Assembly (NCBI GenBank): GCA_026873275.1
Contig: JANTUC010000007.1
Span: 1,364,001 to 1,428,000, forward strand
Direction: 5' to 3'
Source: Pseudopithomyces maydicus
Taxonomy: Eukaryota; Ascomycota; Dothideomycetes; Pleosporales; Didymosphaeriaceae
Length of the DNA stretch: 64,000 bases
Below, one piece after another: positions 1 to 10,950 of the stretch. The notes under the pieces are model-generated. The model saw only the letters and a program-made list of their open reading frames with translations, was not told the origin of the DNA and did not search any database. Every line of letters begins with the position of its first letter. Within the stretch, counting starts at the first letter, position 1. A program made the position numbers and the translations under genes.

Positions 1-1359
1 CCAAATCCATTACCAACAGCTAGCCTAAGATATAAAAAAGAATAGGAATATCCATGGATTAGCCAGTGATCAGACACGCGTAGAGTTGTCCTTCCGTAAT
101 ATGATGATTTTCAGGTACACGCTGGTCAAAATTAAGCCATGTGGGCCCATCGATCCCGCGTGGAACCAAAAGTCGTTGACGTACCCTGCGCGATTATACA
201 CTAGTTTGTTTTCATGACCGGTATACTGTACTGTAACTATGTCCCCAGGGAAATGCAGGGAATATTGAATACGTGGTCTCGACCAATAGACTAGAGATTA
301 TCACATATTCGACTACTCTTCACTATTCTTGGATGATACGGTATTTTTCACGGATATCCATAATCTTCTCAAACGGCCGATCATCAGGCGACAAGTTGCA
401 TAGTTCCAACAGCAGATTGCCATGCAAAATTTCTGCAGACACTGTCCTCGGAGCCCAGAAGCACCTGAAAAACAGTGCAATGGCAACTGTCGGTGCTCGA
501 AGAGTGGCGTTGTAATACGCGTGCAAGCGACGCCACAGATTTCAATATGCGCCGTCGTCAAATTCTGTGGGGTATGAACCATTGCTCGACTAGATGCCCA
601 CATATCATCCCGATATAGCCTTCTCGGTATCCAATCACATACAAAGATCCTCACCAATAAGCCCTAAATAGACGCTATGCCGCTCTCTTATTCTTGTTGG
701 GAGCTTCTTCGTGGAGAAGTGTGGAGTAGGCAGTTCATGTGGGGATACAATCTCTACAGTAGGTGTTCGGAGATATCTGGGGTCCTTTCAGTTGTGATTG
801 TAGTGCAGGGTGAATGTCGTTTGACGTCGGTGAATTTTCAGCTCATAGTACCATCGAAAAATTGGAATAATTATTCTCGCGTATCCTATCACAAGTGAGC
901 ATTTACTCTCCAAGCTCTTGTGTGAAGCGCAGACTAAAACATCGACCAATTAAATCATTGTCGCAGATCTCATGCAAGATGAGGCACCCATGACGAGCAT
1001 GTGGGGAAGGCATACCATCACCAATACGTACGACTAGACCTATGTACACGCGGCGACTAGTCCATCTTTCGTTGAGATACATTTAGTACGAGCACTGAAT
1101 TATTTTTCAATAAAGCGAATTTGTTTACGTCCACTGGTGCACGCGGGGATACCGGAAGCTCCTCATCTCATCTTCCACCGTAACCGTGAAGTACTAGTAT
1201 CCCCGAAATGCATATCCATATGATCTTGCTTATTGCTGCGATCAGTAGAAGCGGAGCAGTCGGCATTGCACTCAAGCAGCAACCGCTCCATGACACAGCC
1301 AAAGCCGCCACCAGCTATCTTGGGGTTCGGAAAGAGTACGCGTAATGCCATACCCATAA
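1..1359. other. No gene recognised at left edge
   Basis: The open frames here are short, overlap on both strands and resemble no family I know. The last part must contain the missing 5' exon of the PEBP-like gene that follows, but I could not place its start codon. Confidence 0.5.
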
Positions 1360-2038
1360 AAACCAGCAGCAACTAACCGCGATGCTGATAGACTGAGAAA
1401 AGCGGAGATCATACCAACAGGTACCACACTGGTTTTCATTACACAACTTTGTTATACATTCTTACATGACATCCAGTAATCGACGATTTCCTTCCTTCAT
1501 TGACACTTGCGGTGTCGTGGGAAAAGGACAATGCCGATCTGGGCAATACCATCAAGCCAAAGCACCTACAGAAACAGCCCATCGTCTCCCTGTTCGATGA
1601 GTCAGAAAGCTCGTTGTCGACGTCTGAATCGAACTACGTTGTTACGCTCACCGACCCCGACGCACCTTCTCGCGACAATCCAGAGTGGAGCGAGGTATGT
1701 CATTGGATCGGGGCCAACATCTCCGTGTCAGAAAAGAAGTTGTACATCCTTCCTATGTCGATCTTCAATACGGATGCATACAGAGTCACGGGTGGTCCCG
1801 ACGGAGTCGTCGAGTACAAACCACCAGGCCCGCCGAAAAAGACCGGCAAACATCGCTATGTGTTCTTGGTGTTCGCTCCAAAAAATGGGACAGCAGCATC
1901 ACTGAACTTGAGTAAGCCAAAGGCCAGACGACATTGGGGCACGGGCAAAGAGAGAGGGGCGTAAGGGACTGGGCAAGAGAAAATGGGTTGGTGCCTGTGG
2001 CAGCAAACTTTGTTTATTCTCAGCACAAAAAGCAATGA
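1360..2038 (+). CDS. PEBP / carboxypeptidase Y inhibitor-like protein, frame broken near the C-terminus
   Basis: The product belongs to the phosphatidylethanolamine-binding protein family (yeast Tfs1, plant FT-like fold), whose members bind lipids or small anions and some of which inhibit carboxypeptidase Y. The anion-pocket segment TLTDPDAPSRDNPEWSEVCHW is clear, and a GxHRYVFL-like strand follows. An intron at 1421-1476 (GT-AG, 56 nt) joins an exon ending KAEIIPT to VIDDFLPSL. The 5' end is unresolved: the first exon piece is open only back to 1360 and has no ATG. At 1962 the frame meets TAA after GKERG, but the next frame continues VRDWARENGLVPVAANF and ends at TGA 2036-2038, the normal family ending. 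One extra G in the run 1956-1959 would repair it. It is either a base-call error or a recent pseudogene. Confidence 0.8.
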
Positions 2039-2268
2039 GCCGATATATTCATTTATATTTTGCACCCAAATATGCAACGTTGTGCTTTCCTGCGAGGAGG
2101 TAGCTTTATTTGGTGACACTATCAGCCTGGTACTTTATTTGTATGTATCTCAAGTTGGCTTACATAGATGATGCGCACACCTTTGGCTCGGAGATTTCTT
2201 TCCTCCGTGTAAATTTGCCATACATGATGCATACTTTTTGTTTGGTTACCCCCCCCCCCCCGAATCTG
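2039..2268. other. Short intergenic tract with 13-base poly-C
   Basis: This is the convergent space between the PEBP-like gene and the next minus-strand gene. It contains a run of 13 C at 2249-2261. No gene is seen. Confidence 0.6.
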
Positions 2269-2691
2269 TCATACTAGGAACACGCCCGCCGCTCCAGCCA
2301 AAGCGCCCACGAGCCCAATTTTTCGATATCCTACAGGGACCGCTTGCTCCATGTATATGATCTCAGTATTTCTTTCTCGGGCTTCCACCATCCTATTTCT
2401 CTCACTCGATGACACGCTCGTAACATGCGATGATGTCGTAGTCCCGGTGCCCGACGGTTGTACCACTGATACCGCTAAGGAAACGCCATTCGTCCGTATC
2501 GTATTTCTCGTGGGATTCGAGGTTGTTGATACGAGAGTCTCTGCTGAGGCGGAGAATGAGAGGAGATTGGAAGTAGACTGTGCCGGGGAGTTTGCCAACA
2601 TTATGGGCGTTGAGGATTGCACGGCTGCTGTGGATGATCTCAAACCCAGAATGGACAGTAAGGCTTTACGGCGTGGAGACTGCTTGCTCAT
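2269..2691 (-). CDS. Ser/Thr-rich hypothetical protein with hydrophobic C-terminus
   Basis: A 140-residue single-exon frame, not recognised as any family. The middle (about residues 20-95) is rich in Ser and Thr, a basic/acidic stretch follows at about 95-115, and the last 18 residues are hydrophobic and Gly/Ala-rich. That tail could be a tail anchor or a GPI signal, but there is no convincing N-terminal signal peptide. A TATA-like box lies about 48 bases before the ATG, which supports the strand choice. The opposite strand is also open over much of the interval, so the gene call is tentative. Confidence 0.4.
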   Translation of the reverse strand: MSKQSPRRKALLSILGLRSSTAAVQSSTPIMLANSPAQSTSNLLSFSASAETLVSTTSNPTRNTIRTNGVSLAVSVVQPSGTGTTTSSHVTSVSSSERNRMVEARERNTEIIYMEQAVPVGYRKIGLVGALAGAAGVFLV

Positions 2692-2738
2692 AGTGTACTC
2701 GTACGCGATATGCGCGTGAAGGTTCGTAACAGTATCTT

Positions 2739-2748
2739 CTTTATATAG
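2739..2748 (-). promoter_or_regulatory. TATA-like box
   Basis: CTATATAAAG reads on the minus strand 48 bases upstream of the ATG at 2691. It is a good match to a fungal TATA element in position and sequence. Confidence 0.4.
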
Positions 2749-4317
2749 TCGGTGTTTTTGTGTCTAAGAACGGGTATGCGAAGGCTGTGTTATCAAAAGT
2801 AGATATGCCAGGCCTGAGAATTGTCTCGAAGGTGGTAACGGTCTACCAGTCTTTGGGACTACTCTTTCCTGGGAAGCAATCTTGGGCGACTTAGAGTAGA
2901 GCGACTGTTGGATGCCTGCAAGTGAAGAAGAAACACGAGAAGAGTAGGCCCATCTAACTCGTTTCTCGACTTGACGGATAATAAAAGATCTCGCATATTA
3001 TACGGCGGTGTCATGAAGTGCCAGCACCTATTTCAACTCGTCCCACCCGAACTCCGACGCCTTACACCACCCTCACCCCCATGACCTTGACTCAATCATC
3101 GTGGCTCTAGCCTTCTAAAGACTGATGCTCATGTAGTACATCAATCCGGCTCTCTTGATTGGGCTCATGAGCAAACTGTGGCCGATAGACCTGTTCGGCT
3201 CTCCACACCTTACCGCAGCTAATGTGACAGGAGCTGGCCGCAGAGCTAGCGCAGAGGGCGCTTTTATGACCCAATGGTGACCCACGACCCCCACAACGGA
3301 AGCACACTAAAAGTCCCAGAAAAGCCTTGCGCGTGGGAAGGTCAGAAACGTCAAAGCTGTGTGCACTGCTGTTTAGGTAGGTAATGGTGGGTTGCACCAA
3401 CAGAGGTTGAGCCGAACGCAAAGTGAGCATGGCGAACGGCCAACACGGGAAAGGCACACGAAGAACGGTCAGCAGACCTTTCCTTCAACTCCTCAACGGG
3501 TGCACAAAATCACGATCTGGAGAACACTCGGTGTGGAAATCGTGAAGCATCGTGAACCTTGCTCTAACGGCCAATCTTCTGAGGCAGAAAGTCTTACATA
3601 GAATTCGCCACCACGACGCTCTAAATAGTAGGGCCTCTCGACCCTATCCAGGGTCTCCACACGCACCGACCCGTTAGCGCTCTGCAACACATCTGCAGGG
3701 TCTTTTAGATGCGCATAACTTCCTAACCTCAGTTACTCTCGACCGAACCCAAGTTTCATGTAACTGCAGTGTCGCACGCAACCTGGAGCGTGTTCTAGAG
3801 GCTAGGGTACGAAGTAGATACCTGAAGAACCAGGCGAACTGTGTGACAAGGAATAGGGGGTGCGAGTGCGAGTCCATGACCAATGTGCATCGCGACCGGG
3901 ACGTAGATAAAGATAGGTTGGTAGTATCGGTAAGAGGGCGGATGAACGTGTAACTATAGGCTTATGTTTAGTGTCGTGCGGGGAGTGGATGGATGTGAGA
4001 AAATGGGCGCAAGGATGATAGTGTCACTGTCACGCAAGATTGGGGAAGCAAATGAAAGGTTTGGTGCGTATTTCGCTTTTCGGTCCGTAATCTGCCTGTC
4101 AAATGTACAAGGTATCCAAGTAGAGGCCCGTGACCATTGCCTTTAAGCCACAAGTCTCACAATCAACGCCGCCTTATCATCATCAATGCAATTAGCAACA
4201 GGTATAAAAGCAATCCTTCACATTATCCTATCCAGGATGGAGATCTAAGATGCTCGAGTGATATCATCGAAAGCAAAACATAAAAGGCAGTTGAAGTAGA
4301 CAACAAGTGAAGGGGCT
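2749..4317. other. Intergenic, no gene recognised
   Basis: Only short overlapping frames are present, none with a recognisable family, signal peptide or consistent splice structure. The right end holds the 3' flank of the Kre9-like gene. Confidence 0.5.
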
Positions 4318-5021
4318 TTATGCAAGGTAGGCGAAAGCACCAACGACGCCGAACACGGCGGCGGCGTTGACACCAAAGCTGGAGGCAGCGTTGCTGTTCT
4401 CGACTGGTGGGGAGCTTCCGGTGGTGGAGACGGTAGAGGTCTCGCTGGTGGTTGCCGAGGGGGTGCCAGTGGAGATGGTGCTGTTTGCGCCGTGGCTAGG
4501 GAGAATGGTCGACGATGCAGAGGCGGCGGAGGTGACCAGGGAGGTCTTGACGGTGGAGGGGGCGGCGGTGGACGAAGCAGACGAAGAAGACTCGGCAGTC
4601 GAGTAGCCAGCAGAAGATGAAGCAGCGGAGGTAGCAGCGGAGCCACCGCTCAGAGCGAACTGGCCGGAGTAGTTGGGTTCGGCACCATCCTGGCGGATTT
4701 CGAAAGCGTAGTCAGGACCGTTGGCCAAGTCAGAGGGAACTTTCCACTCGAAGGAGCCGCCGGTAGAGGTGGCTGGTTGGGCGGTTAGCATCGACTTTGC
4801 GACGATCAAGAGGCTGGCAACATACTGGTCAGGGTGTCGAGGGTGTCCAAGTCATCGGAGGCACCCTTACGGAGGATGATGGTGGTGGCGGCATCCTTGG
4901 GGGAGTAGGTGAGAGTGACGGTCTCGCCAGCCTTGACCGACTCGGGCCAGCTGTTGAACTCGACAGCCAGGGTGGCAGAGATGAGGGCAGCGCCCGAGAG
5001 AACAAGTCCGAAGAAACGCAT
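4318..5021 (-). CDS. Kre9/Knh1-like Ser/Thr-rich GPI-anchored wall protein
   Basis: Two exons, 5021-4826 and 4772-4318, joined across a 53-nt GT-AG intron (4773-4825, branch GCTAAC), give 216 residues. Residues 1-19 form a signal peptide. Residues about 20-105 match the Kre9/KNH N-terminal beta-sandwich: a FNSWPESVKAGE opening, a TLTYSPKD strand, then GGSFEWKVP and YAFEIRQD. A Ser/Thr/Ala-rich stalk likely to be O-mannosylated follows (about 110-190), and a short hydrophobic tail ends in FAYLA, typical of a GPI-attachment signal with an Asn/Ser cleavage site just upstream. The family sits at the plasma membrane or wall and is linked in yeast to beta-1,6-glucan assembly. In filamentous fungi the exact role is uncertain. 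Confidence 0.85.
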
Positions 5022-6110
5022 CTTGTGTTTTGATTAAGGTATTAGATTGGGTAGTATGGTAGGTAGTATGGGGGAGGGGGTGCTAAGGGAGCGACTGGAG
5101 TTGGAAAGAGTGAATGGGGTGAGGGACAGACAACAGCGGGCGAGGTGCTGGCTTTTTACCAGAGGGCAGGCGGGCGGCAATACAAAGCCAGAGCAACGGG
5201 AGGAATGCAAAATTGGAAGCTAGGCCAGAAGCGGGCAAGGTCGAGCAACGGGCTAGGATGAATGGCAGGTTGGTGCCCCTTTCCAAGTGGTGGCGACTGG
5301 GATGCAGGGTGCTTTGGATTTTGCAATTCACGCGGGATCGCTTGGCCTGCATGGGGGCCCATGTAGGACACCAACGGCGGACGACCGTTCCTGTGCTGCG
5401 CATGAGGCTTAGCTGAAGGGGGTCTAGCCGGGAGGCCGCCCAATAACGCGGGGAAATTCAGGGGCGCGTCTGAGTCGTTGATGTGCAGCCATGGGATGGG
5501 CGCGGTGGTTATCGATTGGAGTGGACGGTGTGGTGGGCGTGGTGGGCGTGGTGGGCGTCGCCATGGGCGCCATGGGCGTTATAGGCGCTGTGCGACGGGG
5601 CCTGGGCGACGAGATGGGGACATGGGGAGATTGGGAGATTGGGAGATGAGATGAGGCGCCGTGGCAATGAGGAGACGAGATGAGGGCTCAGGAGATGGGC
5701 GACGGGCCATTTCTCGCGCCTCGCCCCGGAGATGACGGACGCATTCATCTTGGTGGAAAGGATCGCCGTGCATCTGTGCGTCCGCTCATTTTCTTCGCCG
5801 GCCTAGCGAAGCTCATCTCGCTTTGCCCTGCGCCAGGCTAAATGCACATGGCATCCAACGCTAGCGCTTCCCAGAGCCTCATGCCCCTAGGTAGTAGAAA
5901 AGGAGCCCTCGTCCACTGACGTCGTCGCCGTGCACCGTCACGCACTTGTACATACGTACATGCATGTGTCTGCATCACTTGCATCCAAAAACACCTTGCA
6001 ATGGCTGTATCCACAAACCACCAACTCGGTTGACTCCGCCATCATGTCCCCCCGATCCTAACTGCCATCAACCGCGAATCATACCCGAGGAACACTGCAT
6101 CCGTGACCCC
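5022..6110. other. Intergenic with G-rich simple repeats
   Basis: Contains the promoter side of the Kre9-like gene and a low-complexity block near 5529-5660 (GTGGTGGGC units, then GGGAGATT units). No believable coding region. Confidence 0.5.
5529..5557. repeat. Minisatellite of GTGGTGGGC units
   Basis: About three head-to-tail copies of the nine-base unit GTGGTGGGC are visible, followed by diverged GGGCGCCAT-like units. It is a simple repeat with no coding role seen. Confidence 0.7.
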
Positions 6111-6653
6111 CTAGATGAAGTCCGACTCCAGCTCATCCACCTGCTCTTGCTTCACACCCGCTTGTGCCTTGCCCTCCCCGCACCCCCGCACCCTTCTTCA
6201 AGCCTTGGGCCGTGCTCTTGGAACTCGCCTTGGCCATGCCCTTGAACTTCTTGGGCGTGCACCGGGGCATTGCAGTGTCGCCGTCGCTAGTAGCACCTGC
6301 CTCTTGCGTTAATCCAGTCTCGTGGGAAATACACTTCACTGCCTACCACGCTTCTTTGACGCCTCCACTGGGATGAACTCCTCGCCTGCCTCCTGTCGTG
6401 TTTTGAGTTCCTTGGCCTTCTGCAAGATGGAGCGGAACTGATGCTGGAACGAGGATGCAGTGCGCGTGCCGTCAAGCGCCGACATCATGTCGTACTGCTT
6501 CATCGAGATGGACGTATTGCCGAGTGCCATCAAGAGGACCGACACGCAGTCAGCGGGCACCATCTTGGCCCCATTGGCCTGCCGCCGTTAGCAATCTGTG
6601 TGTGTTACGCGAGAGAACACACTTGCCTGGTCGGGGTTGGCCTTGGGGGGCAT
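6111..6653 (-). CDS. Small basic nuclear-type protein, unknown function, with a GC-AG intron
   Basis: Three exons: 6653-6627 (MPPKANPDQ), 6578-6347 and 6296 to the end. Intron 1 (6579-6626, 48 nt) has the donor GCAAGT and branch GCTAAC, so it is a GC-AG intron. Intron 2 (6297-6346) is GT-AG. The conserved-looking core, about residues 10-65, contains MVPADCVSVLLMALGN and a SALDGTRTASSFQHQF segment. The rest is Lys-rich, suggesting a nuclear protein. I do not recognise the family by name. The frame as given stops at 6133, but the neighbouring frame gives a natural acidic ending QVDELESDFI with a stop at 6111-6113. Adding one base to each of two C runs (6176-6179 and 6183-6187 on the plus strand) makes one continuous 148-residue frame. 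Confidence 0.65.
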
Positions 6654-6992
6654 CGTCCAATTGGGCAAGCACTTGATCACGTTGGAGCTTTGTGACGTGC
6701 AAATCGTTCGGGCTCTGAGCTGAATCTTGCTTGTACCGTCTTCACAACGAGCAAAACAATGGTGACACCGAGTCAAGTAAGCAGTGGTGCTCGTGATCAA
6801 GCGTTGGTTGCAATTGACTATGGTGTGGGGAAGCAGGCGTAAAGTATGGCCGTGGTGAGGTGAGTGACGAGCGTAGCGTCCTCTCACCTAGGCGCGCCAA
6901 CCACAAGGTGAAGCTGAGGTACTGAGTGAGGAACGTGTACAGCTGATCTGGCTCTTTGCTGGCGCTGACGTCTCATCTATGTAAATTGTTTA

Positions 6993-8639
6993 CTATGAAC
7001 ATTGTGCTCCAATCATCGACCCAGACAGACAGCCCCTACCCCCCATTTCTGCCAACAGCATAGCTTGATATTGTATCGCCTTATTCATTGTATCTTTGGA
7101 ACCGAATTTTCCCATCAACTCATTCTCCACCTCCAAGAACTTGGCCTGAACGCTCTTCGCAAATGCACTCTCCGCACCGTGGCTCATTCGCGCCGTAACG
7201 TTGATCGTGTTGATGAGCATAGCTGCTATGAGCGCCATGTCAGCACCTGGTGCCACTTCAACGCTTGCACTCGCCAGGTACTGTGCCAGCATCGCCATTT
7301 GCCACGTCTGGACGACTCGGACGGGATGGTGCATCTGAGGAAATAGTTTTGGGATAACGTGGCAATGACGCTTCGCGCACTCGAACCATGCGTCTTTGTA
7401 GTTGCCGAGTGCCAGTAGGTTCACGATGAGGTCGTCACGGAGAGCGGGCAGGGGTTGGCGATGGGTGGGCCAGAGGCCAGACCCAGTGCAGTGAGCAATG
7501 CCTTCTTTTATAACGCGAATCGCTTCAGCTGGGTCAGCATGCCTTTGCCCCTCTTCGTAAAGTTGGAATGCTTTGTTCTGGAGTGCTGTCGCCCTGCGTT
7601 CGTCGGCCGACTCTCCTACGTGGATTTCGGACGAGTGAATCCCATTACCGTTCTTGATCTCTACATCGGCCAATGTTTTGTATTGTTCCGGGAGGTCTGC
7701 AGGTTGTATTAACCATTCATCTTCCCGTTGAAGCGATCCGAAACTGCACTTGCTGCATGCACAAACAAAGAACCAGCGTTCCTGAAGTTCCTTTTGCCTT
7801 CTAGTAAGCGGCATTGTGGGGTCGATATATGAGATGAAAAGCTCTTCACCTCTCCTGATATCGCTGAGAGCTCGAAGTTGCATCTGCGGTCCGTCCATGA
7901 CAATATACGTGTTCGGGCTGCAGGAATGATTTAGGTGACACAGAAGTGCATCTACCACGATTCCAAGTGGGTCGAAAGTCGGCGTCATCAGGGTCATTGA
8001 GTTGGAGAGAATTCTAGCGTACATGGCAGCGACGAAGTCCTTTGTAAAAGTATCCTGCGTGGCTGAGAACTGACTAGTCCCCATGGCCATCAGCTCAATG
8101 CCGCCGTAGTTTCCGTTCTCCTTGAAATCGTTGACGTGTGATTCAAGATGACATAACAGCTGCCACGTCTGGTCATCTATAAGACCATGTTTTCGGCGAA
8201 CTAGAATCTCCATACAACCGAGCACGGCTTTTGGTAGCTCTCTATCCGCAACTGGTCTAAGGTTTTTGCATTCGTGCTTATGACCACGGTTCCATGCTTC
8301 TTTTTGACATGCCTGGCATTGGTCAATGAGCGTCCTCAACGGGCCGGGTAACAATACCTTGCTGCAGTAGCGGAAACGTCTGCAACCCGCGCAGACAGAC
8401 ACATCCGTTGCTTTATTTACATAAAGCCTCGAACCGACTGCAGAGCCTTCAGTCCACACGCAACAGTTTGCGCACGTATCTTTTAGTCTGTCCGATTCCA
8501 GAGACGCCATCAGTGGGCGTCGTATCGTGACGATGGGTTCCCCACTAGAGACTTCCTTACTGCTGAAGAAGCCTTTACCAGCAGGCTGTCCGCCAATGGT
8601 CGAGTCGGCTATGTAGTATCCATGATCATTCAAAGTCAT
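6993..8639 (-). CDS. SET and MYND domain protein (SMYD-like lysine methyltransferase)
   Basis: SMYD-type proteins transfer methyl groups from S-adenosylmethionine to lysines of histones or other proteins. Start at 8639 is the first ATG of the open frame (MTLNDHGYY); the frame is open further upstream without an ATG. A split SET domain is seen: the GGQPAGKGFF entry strand, a MYND zinc finger with CxxC pairs and YCSK...CQKEAW...HKHEC, then LNHSCSPNTY (about residue 222) and the GEELFISYID strand, followed by a post-SET CACSKC. A 45-nt GT-AG intron at 8313-8357 lies inside the MYND finger. It is a multiple of three without a stop, so retention would insert 15 residues into the zinc finger. The spliced product is 533 residues. 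The C-terminal half is helical and unassigned. Confidence 0.82.
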   Translation of the reverse strand: MTLNDHGYYIADSTIGGQPAGKGFFSSKEVSSGEPIVTIRRPLMASLESDRLKDTCANCCVWTEGSAVGSRLYVNKATDVSVCAGCRRFRYCSKVLLPGPLRTLIDQCQACQKEAWNRGHKHECKNLRPVADRELPKAVLGCMEILVRRKHGLIDDQTWQLLCHLESHVNDFKENGNYGGIELMAMGTSQFSATQDTFTKDFVAAMYARILSNSMTLMTPTFDPLGIVVDALLCHLNHSCSPNTYIVMDGPQMQLRALSDIRRGEELFISYIDPTMPLTRRQKELQERWFFVCACSKCSFGSLQREDEWLIQPADLPEQYKTLADVEIKNGNGIHSSEIHVGESADERRATALQNKAFQLYEEGQRHADPAEAIRVIKEGIAHCTGSGLWPTHRQPLPALRDDLIVNLLALGNYKDAWFECAKRHCHVIPKLFPQMHHPVRVVQTWQMAMLAQYLASASVEVAPGADMALIAAMLINTINVTARMSHGAESAFAKSVQAKFLEVENELMGKFGSKDTMNKAIQYQAMLLAEMGGRGCLSGSMIGAQCS

Positions 8640-9256
8640 GGTGTAAACGCAGTACTCGGCGATTGGAGATCGTCTACCTAGGTAAAATGAATTGAGTCCA
8701 CCTGGAAGATTTGGCAATGTCTGCCGGTTCGATCCTCAAAAGTATAATAACGTGATTGCTGTGTGAGCCTGTAGTGTGTCCGGTATGAGCAGCAACAAGC
8801 CAAGGTAGTCACAATCAGCGACGTGTTGTTAGATGGAGTGCCGTTTCATGGTGTGTTAGTGCGAAAACACTACACTAGTGTAGAGTCAGTCAATCTAGTA
8901 TATATTGGGCTAGTGCACAGGTGCCACATATGAGTGACTACACACTGCAATACTTAAACACTTATGAGCCCATCACGACTTGATGCGATTAGACACGGGA
9001 CTTAGGAAGTTCTGGATTGCGACGTTATTTCTTCCGACTCTTATGATGCAGGTCCGTCAGGACCCAGGGTTATCCGTGGATACCCTGGTCACTAACCACT
9101 AAATTCTAACTAATGCCCACTGTCCACAACATGCCGCATTGGTTGACCGTACCATTACGAGACAAATCTTTCCTAACCGTCCTACCACGGCAACTCAAGT
9201 CAGCCTTCCCTAGTTGATTCTCTACCTGGGAGAGAGTTTACATGGTCTAGATCTTC
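8640..9256. other. Intergenic with palindrome and hairpin
   Basis: Holds a 14-base perfect palindrome at 8870-8883 and an imperfect hairpin near 9061-9092 whose arms are CCAGGGTTATCC and GGATACCCTGG. No gene is recognised. Confidence 0.5.
8870..8883. repeat. Perfect palindrome centred on ACTAGT
   Basis: CTACACTAGTGTAG reads the same on both strands. A longer palindrome built from the same core lies at 47588-47611. Confidence 0.6.
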
Positions 9257-10477
9257 TCAAGTTCCCTTGGAGGGGACTGGCTCGTTCTTCTTACTGTTGC
9301 GCTTGCATTTGGACTGCTGGATTTTGTGGCACAGGCCAGAACCATCCACAAAAACTTTATCGCCATTGTTGTTGACTTTAACGCTCCCCAATTTTGTGAG
9401 TATCTCGGCTGCGTCCTTGTTGTCGAGCTTCTCGACAGGAGCGCCACTAAAAGCAGCATAGGCGGTGGCAAAAGCATCACTATCTCCACCCAGGGACAGC
9501 AACGAGAATTTTGCGTTCTGAACTGGCAGTTCGGGTGTTCCAGGCATATTATAATATGCGTTACCCTTGGCTTTATCAGCGGCTGCTTTCTCAAGCGCAG
9601 GGATGTCAGCTTCGCTGTTAAACGATTTGCTGATATCGACCCCTTTATCAGTAGTGCCCCCCACCGCCAGTGCAGCTTGGTTGTCCATATGCATCCGCAT
9701 CATGGAGAGCTGGAGCGCGACGTTGGGGACATTGGTCACTAGCAATGGGGTAAGCATCGGTTGACAAGAACCACAGATCATGAATTGCAAGTTATACAGA
9801 TAATCTGAGGTTCTGTTTATTGACAGTACTTACTTTGTTCACCAGGCAAGTTCGCCAAAGCCACCATCTTTTCCTGTACCGTCTTGCTGTCTAGCTTCAG
9901 CGGTTTGCCGTCCTCGTACTCGAACACCGCCATCTTTGCTTGTTCAAATCGCTCGTACAAGGGGAGACAGGCTTGGTAGTTGGCTTTCATCCAGCGACGG
10001 TGCTCGCTTTTCAGCGAACAGCCAAGTTGCATGGCCAATAGACCTAAGATGAAGAGATAGTACCGCGGCGAGTCACTCATGTACCCCTCCTTCAAAGTCG
10101 CGCCGACATCGATGACCTTATAGTCACGGAGCCTCTGCATATACGTGCTGAACACCCTGTTGTAATGGTAGTCTTCTCCGAAGTATTTGACGATGAAGAC
10201 ACGGTTTTTGGGGTTAAGTAGCGAGTCCTGACGCCTGCGGTCTGGAAACACGGTCAGTTTGACTGGATGAGATAACAACCAATCTGCATGAACTCTGCTT
10301 AGTAACAGGGTGCAGACTTGTTTGAATGGACACTGGTTTCCAGAGAGAAGAATACTCACCGACCCCCTGTGGGAGAGGTTGACTGTGAGGAAGAAGTCCC
10401 ATGTCGGCGCCAAGGTGCGCCACGATGTTGTAATCATGATCAGTTTCGAAGAACTTGTAGCCCCAAGCGCCAATCAT
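9257..10477 (-). CDS. Conserved fungal protein of unknown function
   Basis: Three exons, 10477-10360, 10241-9834 and 9738-9257, with GT-AG introns of 118 and 95 nt and phases that agree, give 335 residues. The protein opens with MIGAWGYKFFETDHDYN, which recalls the GAWG-start of some DUF4259-type proteins, but that link is only a resemblance. Exon 2 encodes a mainly helical segment with an RRRQDSLLNPKNR stretch and a Leu/Met-rich segment near residues 85-130. The C-terminus is basic with a few Cys (SGLCHKIQQSKCKRNSKK). There is no signal peptide or clear membrane segment. I cannot assign a function. Confidence 0.7.
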
Positions 10478-10950
10478 GATGCCGGGGCGGGTGTGGATGG
10501 GTGGGGAGGCTGATGGACGTTAGCACAATGCATCATGTAGTGGCGAGTACTTGCGGTTCATGACGCCACCATGCAACCTCGAAGCGTGACGTTGGGTCTT
10601 CAGAGAGCAAATTTTTGGAGAGATTAAAACAGCGGAGTGGAGCAAGGCTTGAATGTGGGTGGTTAACGGACTAGGTCATTCATCCAAGCAGAGATGGCAC
10701 GGCACAGCTTTTGTACCCAGGGAGACTGGGAAGGAGAAAAGGACAAGTCACACATAATTCAGAGAGCGTGGAGCGCTGGAGACGTGCGTGTCACGAACGA
10801 TCTCTGAGGTGGAAGCTGCGTTAGCGTGGCGTCGTACGACAGGGAAAGAGCGGAACTCCTTAGACAGGTCGAATCGAATGACAAATTCCATATCGGAGAT
10901 GCTACAGAAATAAAAAAGAAAAGATAACTATCGAGGCAGCAAACTCGGAC
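10478..10950. other. Intergenic, no gene seen
   Basis: Space between two minus-strand genes. It should contain the promoter of the preceding unknown gene and the 3' flank of the GT34 gene. Nothing else is recognisable. Confidence 0.5.

Noticed and set aside
8724..8733. GGTTCGATCC resembling a tRNA B-box
   Set aside because: No cloverleaf can be built around it on either strand.
9061..9092. Hairpin with arms CCAGGGTTATCC and GGATACCCTGG as a transposon end or terminator
   Set aside because: No matching second end, target duplication or transposase is visible. Fungi lack hairpin terminators of bacterial type.
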